A stretch of DNA of 64,000 bases, from positions 1-64,000 of the forward strand of contig DJJU01000013.1 of assembly GCA_002434305.1 (NCBI GenBank), given 5' to 3'. The notes under the pieces are model-generated. The model was not told the DNA's origin, ran no database searches, and saw nothing but the letters and a program-made list of their open reading frames with translations. The stretch is from Alicycliphilus sp. UBA6560 (lineage in GTDB: Bacteria > Pseudomonadota > Gammaproteobacteria > Burkholderiales > Burkholderiaceae_C). Shown one piece after another: positions 60,395-64,000 of the stretch (position 1 is its first letter; each line of letters begins with the position of its first letter). Made by a program: the position numbers and the translations under genes.

Positions 60395-60430
60395 CAACGC
60401 CCCGGCCGTATCGCTACGGCGGGGGCGTTG
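60395..60430 (+). terminator. Long hairpin after the lipoprotein gene
   Basis: 16-base arms (60395-60410 and 60415-60430, CAACGCCCC... / ...GGGGCGTTG) with loop TCGC and one G-G mismatch. Followed by GGTTG, not a full T-run; strong terminator-like or transcript-end hairpin. Confidence 0.65.
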
Positions 60431-60432
60431 GG

Positions 60433-60492
60433 TTGCTATGCAAACAGGAGCTGTCAGCGCTCGACCGACAATGGATTGACAGTCAAATGACC
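60433..60492. repeat. Dispersed intergenic repeat, diverged copy 4
   Basis: AGCTGTCAGCGCT, then ..GACAATGGATTGACAGTCAAATGACC, a looser match to the copies at 1651, 5035 and 7471. Confidence 0.5.
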
Positions 60493-60544
60493 TGCAAATC
60501 CTTATACAGACAGCGCAAGCAGCTCACCTTTTTGCAGCATCCGC

Positions 60545-60991
60545 TCAGAAGCGGTAGCGGCGCATGTCGTCCACGGCGATGCCGTTCATGGCGCGACTCA
60601 GGTCGGCCATGAGGCGGGCGTCGTGCAGGGCGGCGTTCCAGGTGCGCTCGTCTTCCTGAGCGCGGCGGCGGGCCTCGGCCCAGCCGCGGGCGCCCTGGCG
60701 CAGCAGGCCCACCACGCGGCGCGCAGGGGCTGCCAGCAGCGCCAGCGAGGCGAAAGCCACCAGCCACAGCACCATCCAGGCGGCCAGCAGGTGGCCGTCG
60801 GCCCAGGCCTCGATCATTTGTGCGGCCACCACCATCAGAGCCGCAGCCACGGCCGCCAGCACCAGCGAGGACGCGCCGCGCAGCCCTTCACCGCCAAGCC
60901 GCAGGTGCTTGACGGCCTGCATTGCCTCTTCCACACGCTGCACACCCATGTGCACGGCAGAACCTTGGGTATATGCAAAACTCGTCATCAT
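60545..60991 (-). CDS. Phage-holin-like or hypothetical membrane protein
   Basis: 148 residues. Two central hydrophobic segments (SSLVLAAVAAALMVVAAQMI and LLAAWMVLWLVAFASLALLAA) between a short N-terminal and a basic C-terminal cytoplasmic tail (ARGWAEARRRAQEDERTWNAALHDARLMADLSRAMNG). GGAGTGGAAG precedes paired ATGs (60991 or 60988). I do not recognise the family; single gene, divergent from lysR. Confidence 0.6.
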   Translation of the reverse strand: MMTSFAYTQGSAVHMGVQRVEEAMQAVKHLRLGGEGLRGASSLVLAAVAAALMVVAAQMIEAWADGHLLAAWMVLWLVAFASLALLAAPARRVVGLLRQGARGWAEARRRAQEDERTWNAALHDARLMADLSRAMNGIAVDDMRRYRF

Positions 60992-61107
60992 CTTCCACTC
61001 CTTGATGGGCCCGCGGTCGTCGTTTCAAGCGGGCCATGGCGCAATACTAGGGTTTTCCCTAGATTTATTCAACTTTATATCTTGAATCTAGACTATTCAT
61101 CACAGTG

Positions 61108-62115
61108 ATGATGAATCAGACACCCAACTTCCGCACGCTGGACCTGAACCTGCTGCGCGTGTTCGACGAGGTCATGGCCGAGCGCAACCTGACGCGCGCC
61201 GCCGACAAGCTAGCGCTCACCCAGCCGGCCGTCAGCAACGCGCTGCGCCGCCTACGGCGCGCCCTGGGCGACGAGCTACTGGTGCGCAGCGGCGCCGGTG
61301 TGGCGCCCACGCCGCGCGCGCTCAGCCTGTGGCCGGACGTGCGCCAGGCGCTGGCGCAGCTGCAGGAGGCGCTGGCACCGGGCGAGTTCGAGCCGGCGAG
61401 CGCCCACACCAGCTTCGTGCTGGCCATGGCCGACGCCACCGGCGCCACGCTGATCCCGCCGCTGGTGGAAATCATGGAGCGCGAGGCCGCCGGTGTGTCG
61501 CTGCGCCTGGTGCCGCTGACCACGCGCGACCCGCGCCGGCTGCTGGAGGACGGCAGCGTGGATCTGGCCGTGGGGCACTTTCCCGCGGCAATAGCCGACC
61601 TGACGGCGCGCGCGCAAAGCGAACAGCCCGTGGCCTTCGACAGCCAGCGCCTGTACGACGGCGAATACGTCTGCGTCATGCGCGCCGACCACCCGCTGGC
61701 GCGCACGCCTCTGAGCCTGGACGCCTACTGCGCCGCGCGCCACCTGCTGGTGAGCTTTTCCGGCAAGCCCTTCGGCTTCATCGACCAGGCCCTGGCCGGC
61801 CTGGGGCGCGAGCGGCGCATCGTGCTCACCGTCAACCAGTTCTTCACCGCCGGGCGCGTGGTGGCCGCCAGCGACCTGCTCACCGTGCTGCCGCGCCACT
61901 TCGTCGGCGTGGCCAGCCTGGGCGGCGAGCTGGTGTGGCGCCCCCTGCCCATGGCCGTGCCCAGCGTGCACGTGGACGCGCTGTGGCACCGCCGCCGCCA
62001 GGCCGAGCCGGCGCACCGCTGGCTGCAGCAGACGCTGGCGCGCGCCGCCCGCCGCGCCGGCACGCCGCTGCCCTTTTCCACCTCCACCGCCCCCGACGAA
62101 CCGGAGCCGACGTGA
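61108..62115 (+). CDS. LysR-family transcriptional regulator
   Basis: 335 residues. HTH LDLNLLRVFDEVMAERNLTRAADKLALTQPAVSNALRRLRRALGDELLVRSGAGVAPTPRA, then an effector domain of the NodD/NahR/LinR type. The start may be GTG 61105 or either of two ATGs. Its stop overlaps the GTG start of the phosphoesterase gene (GTGA). Confidence 0.88.
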   Translation: MMNQTPNFRTLDLNLLRVFDEVMAERNLTRAADKLALTQPAVSNALRRLRRALGDELLVRSGAGVAPTPRALSLWPDVRQALAQLQEALAPGEFEPASAHTSFVLAMADATGATLIPPLVEIMEREAAGVSLRLVPLTTRDPRRLLEDGSVDLAVGHFPAAIADLTARAQSEQPVAFDSQRLYDGEYVCVMRADHPLARTPLSLDAYCAARHLLVSFSGKPFGFIDQALAGLGRERRIVLTVNQFFTAGRVVAASDLLTVLPRHFVGVASLGGELVWRPLPMAVPSVHVDALWHRRRQAEPAHRWLQQTLARAARRAGTPLPFSTSTAPDEPEPT

Positions 62116-62957
62116 ACATCCAACTGCTGTCCGACCTGCACCTGGAAACCCAGCCCCAGTTCGCCGCCAGCCCAGCGCAGGGTGCCGACGTGCTGGTGCT
62201 GGCCGGCGACGTCGGTTCCTACCAGCGCGGCTCGCGTCTGGATGACGACGACTTCGGCCTGGCGCGCTTTTCGCCGCTGCCGCAGTACGGCGGCTGGCCG
62301 ACGCCGGTGCTGTTCGTACCCGGCAACCACGAGTACGACCTGCTGGACTTTGACGCCACGCACGAGCGCCTGCGGTCCACCTGCGAGCGCCTGGGCCTGA
62401 TCTGGCTGGAGCGCGAGAGCTTGGTGCTGGACGGCGTGCGCTTCGTCGGCACCACGCTGTGGAGCGACTTCGACGCCATCGCGGACGCGCAAGGCCTGCC
62501 CGAAGGCCCGGCGCGCGCGCAGCAGCGCACCAAGGCCTTCCGCGCCGCCAACTACTACCTGGAAAAGGCCGGCGGCACGCGCCACGGCCAGCCCTTCCTG
62601 GCTGCAAGCGTGCGCGAGCAGGGCCTGGCCTGCCAGGCCTGGCTGCGCCAAGCGCTGGCCCAGCCCTTTGCCGGGCCCACGGTGGTGGTCACGCACTTCG
62701 CGCCCAGCCTGCGCAGCGCTGACCCGCGCTACGGCCTGTCGCCCGGCACTGCCGGCTTTTGCAACGCCCTGGATGAGCTGCTGCCCAGCGCCGACCTGTG
62801 GCTGCACGGCCACCTGCACGCCCCCAGCGACTACGTGGCCAGCGGCACGCGCGCCGACGGCACGCCCTGGCGCTGCCGTGTGGTGGCCAACCCGCTGGGA
62901 TACCGAGGCAAGGGCGAGCAGCGCACGTTCCAGCCGCACTGCGTGCTCACCGTATGA
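62112..62957 (+). CDS. Calcineurin-like metallophosphoesterase
   Basis: 281 residues, GTG start. All five motifs are present: LLSDLHLE, LAGDVG, VPGNHEYD, VVTHFAPS, and WLHGHLHAPSDY. Two-metal phosphoesterase, substrate unknown. Translationally coupled to the LysR gene. Confidence 0.9.
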   Translation: MNIQLLSDLHLETQPQFAASPAQGADVLVLAGDVGSYQRGSRLDDDDFGLARFSPLPQYGGWPTPVLFVPGNHEYDLLDFDATHERLRSTCERLGLIWLERESLVLDGVRFVGTTLWSDFDAIADAQGLPEGPARAQQRTKAFRAANYYLEKAGGTRHGQPFLAASVREQGLACQAWLRQALAQPFAGPTVVVTHFAPSLRSADPRYGLSPGTAGFCNALDELLPSADLWLHGHLHAPSDYVASGTRADGTPWRCRVVANPLGYRGKGEQRTFQPHCVLTV

Positions 62958-63018
62958 TCCGCCGCGGAGGTGGCGCGCGCCCGCGCCGCCCATGAGGACC
63001 TTTGGGAGAAACAAGCAC

Positions 63019-63441
63019 ATGAACATCCTGCTCGCCGTGGACGGCAGTCCCTACACCAAGAAGATGCTGGCCTACCTGGCCGCGCACAACGAGATGCTGG
63101 GCACCTCGCACACCTACACGGCCCTGACCGTGCAGCCCCCGCTGCCCCCGCGCGCCCGCGCGGCCCTGGGCAAGGAGGTGGTCGAGAAGTACTACCAGGA
63201 AGAGGGCGAGAAGGTGCTGGCCACGGTGTCCAAGTTCCTCGCCCGCCACGACGTGGAGGCACGCGCCATGGTCAAGGTGGGCTCGGCCGGCGAGACGATT
63301 GCCAAGGTCGCCCAGTCGGGCAAGTTCGACCTGATCATCATGGGCACGCACGGCCACGGCGCCCTGGGCAAGCTGGTCATGGGCTCGGTCAGCACGCAGG
63401 TGCTGGCCAAGTGCAGCGTGCCGGTGCTGCTGGTTCCCTGA
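63019..63441 (+). CDS. Universal stress protein (UspA family)
   Basis: 140 residues. MNILLAVDGSPYTKKMLAYL, the ATP-binding GTHGHGALGKLVMGSVSTQVL (GxxG-x9-GS), and terminal VPVLLVP. Single-domain Usp. GGGAGAA lies upstream of ATG 63019. Convergent with the next gene, 15 bases apart. Confidence 0.93.
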   Translation: MNILLAVDGSPYTKKMLAYLAAHNEMLGTSHTYTALTVQPPLPPRARAALGKEVVEKYYQEEGEKVLATVSKFLARHDVEARAMVKVGSAGETIAKVAQSGKFDLIIMGTHGHGALGKLVMGSVSTQVLAKCSVPVLLVP

Positions 63442-63456
63442 GCTTTTTTCTGACGC

Positions 63457-64000
63457 TCAGCGCGAGCGCAGGCCATCCAGGCAGGTCTGCACGGCCCAGC
63501 CGATGACCTGCTCCTTGTCATAGGCGCCGCATTCGCGCAGCAGGGCCACCATGGGCTCGGCGGTGCGCGCCAGCAGGGCGCACAGCGCAACGTCTGCCGG
63601 CAGGTCGGCGCGCAGCTGGCCGGCGGCCTGGGCGGCCTCGATCCACTCCACCAGCGTGGCGCGCAGGGACTGCTGCGCCTGCTGGTAGGCGTCGCAGCCG
63701 CGCAGCGCCTGCGCCAGCGCCGAGTGGCGCGGCGCCAGCCACAGCGTCACCTCATGGCCCAGCTGCCACTGCAGCTGCCAGTGCAGCAGCGCCTGCAGCC
63801 GTGCCAGCGCCGGCAGCTCGGGCGCCAGGCCGTGCACGAAGGCCTGCAGCTGCTGCATGCCGTGCGCCATGGCGGCGGCGCACAGATCGTCCTTGCCGGC
63901 GAAGTGCTTGTACAGGCTGGCCTTGGCGATGCCCACGGCGGCGGCCACTTCATCCACCGTCATGGTTTCGAAGCCCTTCTCGCACAGCAGGCGGCTGGCT
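63457..64000 (-). CDS. TetR-family regulator (N-terminus beyond window)
   Basis: HTH GFETMTVDEVAAAVGIAKASLYKHFAGKDDLCAAAM, then an all-helical TetR C-terminal domain ending AVQTCLDGLRSR. The frame is open to the window edge (SRLLCEKGFET...), so the true start is outside. The ATG at 63963 would begin inside the HTH and is not the start. Confidence 0.88.
   Translation of the reverse strand, partial: ASRLLCEKGFETMTVDEVAAAVGIAKASLYKHFAGKDDLCAAAMAHGMQQLQAFVHGLAPELPALARLQALLHWQLQWQLGHEVTLWLAPRHSALAQALRGCDAYQQAQQSLRATLVEWIEAAQAAGQLRADLPADVALCALLARTAEPMVALLRECGAYDKEQVIGWAVQTCLDGLRSR

Overview
This 64 kb window is a high-GC betaproteobacterial chromosome segment carrying a complete integrative and conjugative element (ICE). 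The backbone genes (recQ, ggt, a free-standing MetH homocysteine domain, aidB, ilvA, GTP-type pckG, LysR/TetR regulators, a universal stress protein) and several copies of an intergenic repeat I associate with Comamonadaceae point to an Acidovorax/Alicycliphilus/Diaphorobacter-like organism. Genus is inference; no rRNA or tRNA gene was seen.

Layout. 1-11.2 kb and 59.6-64 kb are chromosome. Between them (about 11189-59605) lies a Tn4371-family ICE bounded by 8-bp direct repeats TTTTTTGT, which fit the family consensus TTTTTYRT. The left repeat is the T-tract of the pckG terminator. The ICE reads: tyrosine integrase; HigBA-like toxin-antitoxin; a three-gene ABC-3C-type predicted defence operon (restriction-endonuclease-like protein, small middle component, DUF2326 SMC-like ATPase); a maintenance/regulatory region with DUF932, ParB-like, DUF736, XRE, DUF2958, DUF2285 and AlpA-like genes, separated by dispersed non-coding repeats and interrupted by a reverse-strand HNH-type gene; repA with an iteron-like array and AT-rich repeats; parA and a small partition-type gene; DUF2840; traF; a relaxase; a 14 kb cargo block; then lysR, eexN, traG and the mating-pair genes trbBCDEJ-(trbK-like)-LFGI plus DUF2274.

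Cargo (31.8-45.7 kb). A ferric-reductase-like flavohaem protein, a two-component system, a VIT/CCC1 transporter, cytochrome b and a heavy-metal RND efflux operon (adaptor, pump, DUF3240, outer-membrane factor) run into a lipid A set: PAP2 phosphatase, an MCR-like phosphoethanolamine transferase (EptA) and DgkA. Together they would export metals, adjust iron/redox state at the membrane and remodel lipid A, with DgkA recycling the diacylglycerol released by EptA. The lipid A genes and the defence/toxin block look more AT-rich than the ICE core, suggesting separate acquisition.

The most interesting items are the ABC-3C operon, the mobile eptA-pap2-dgkA set coupled to a metal pump, the repA iteron array with a stray copy before the relaxase, an in-frame TGA in a conserved-looking ICE gene, the ICE-internal repeat family, and strong RNA-hairpin candidates in front of pckG and ilvA.
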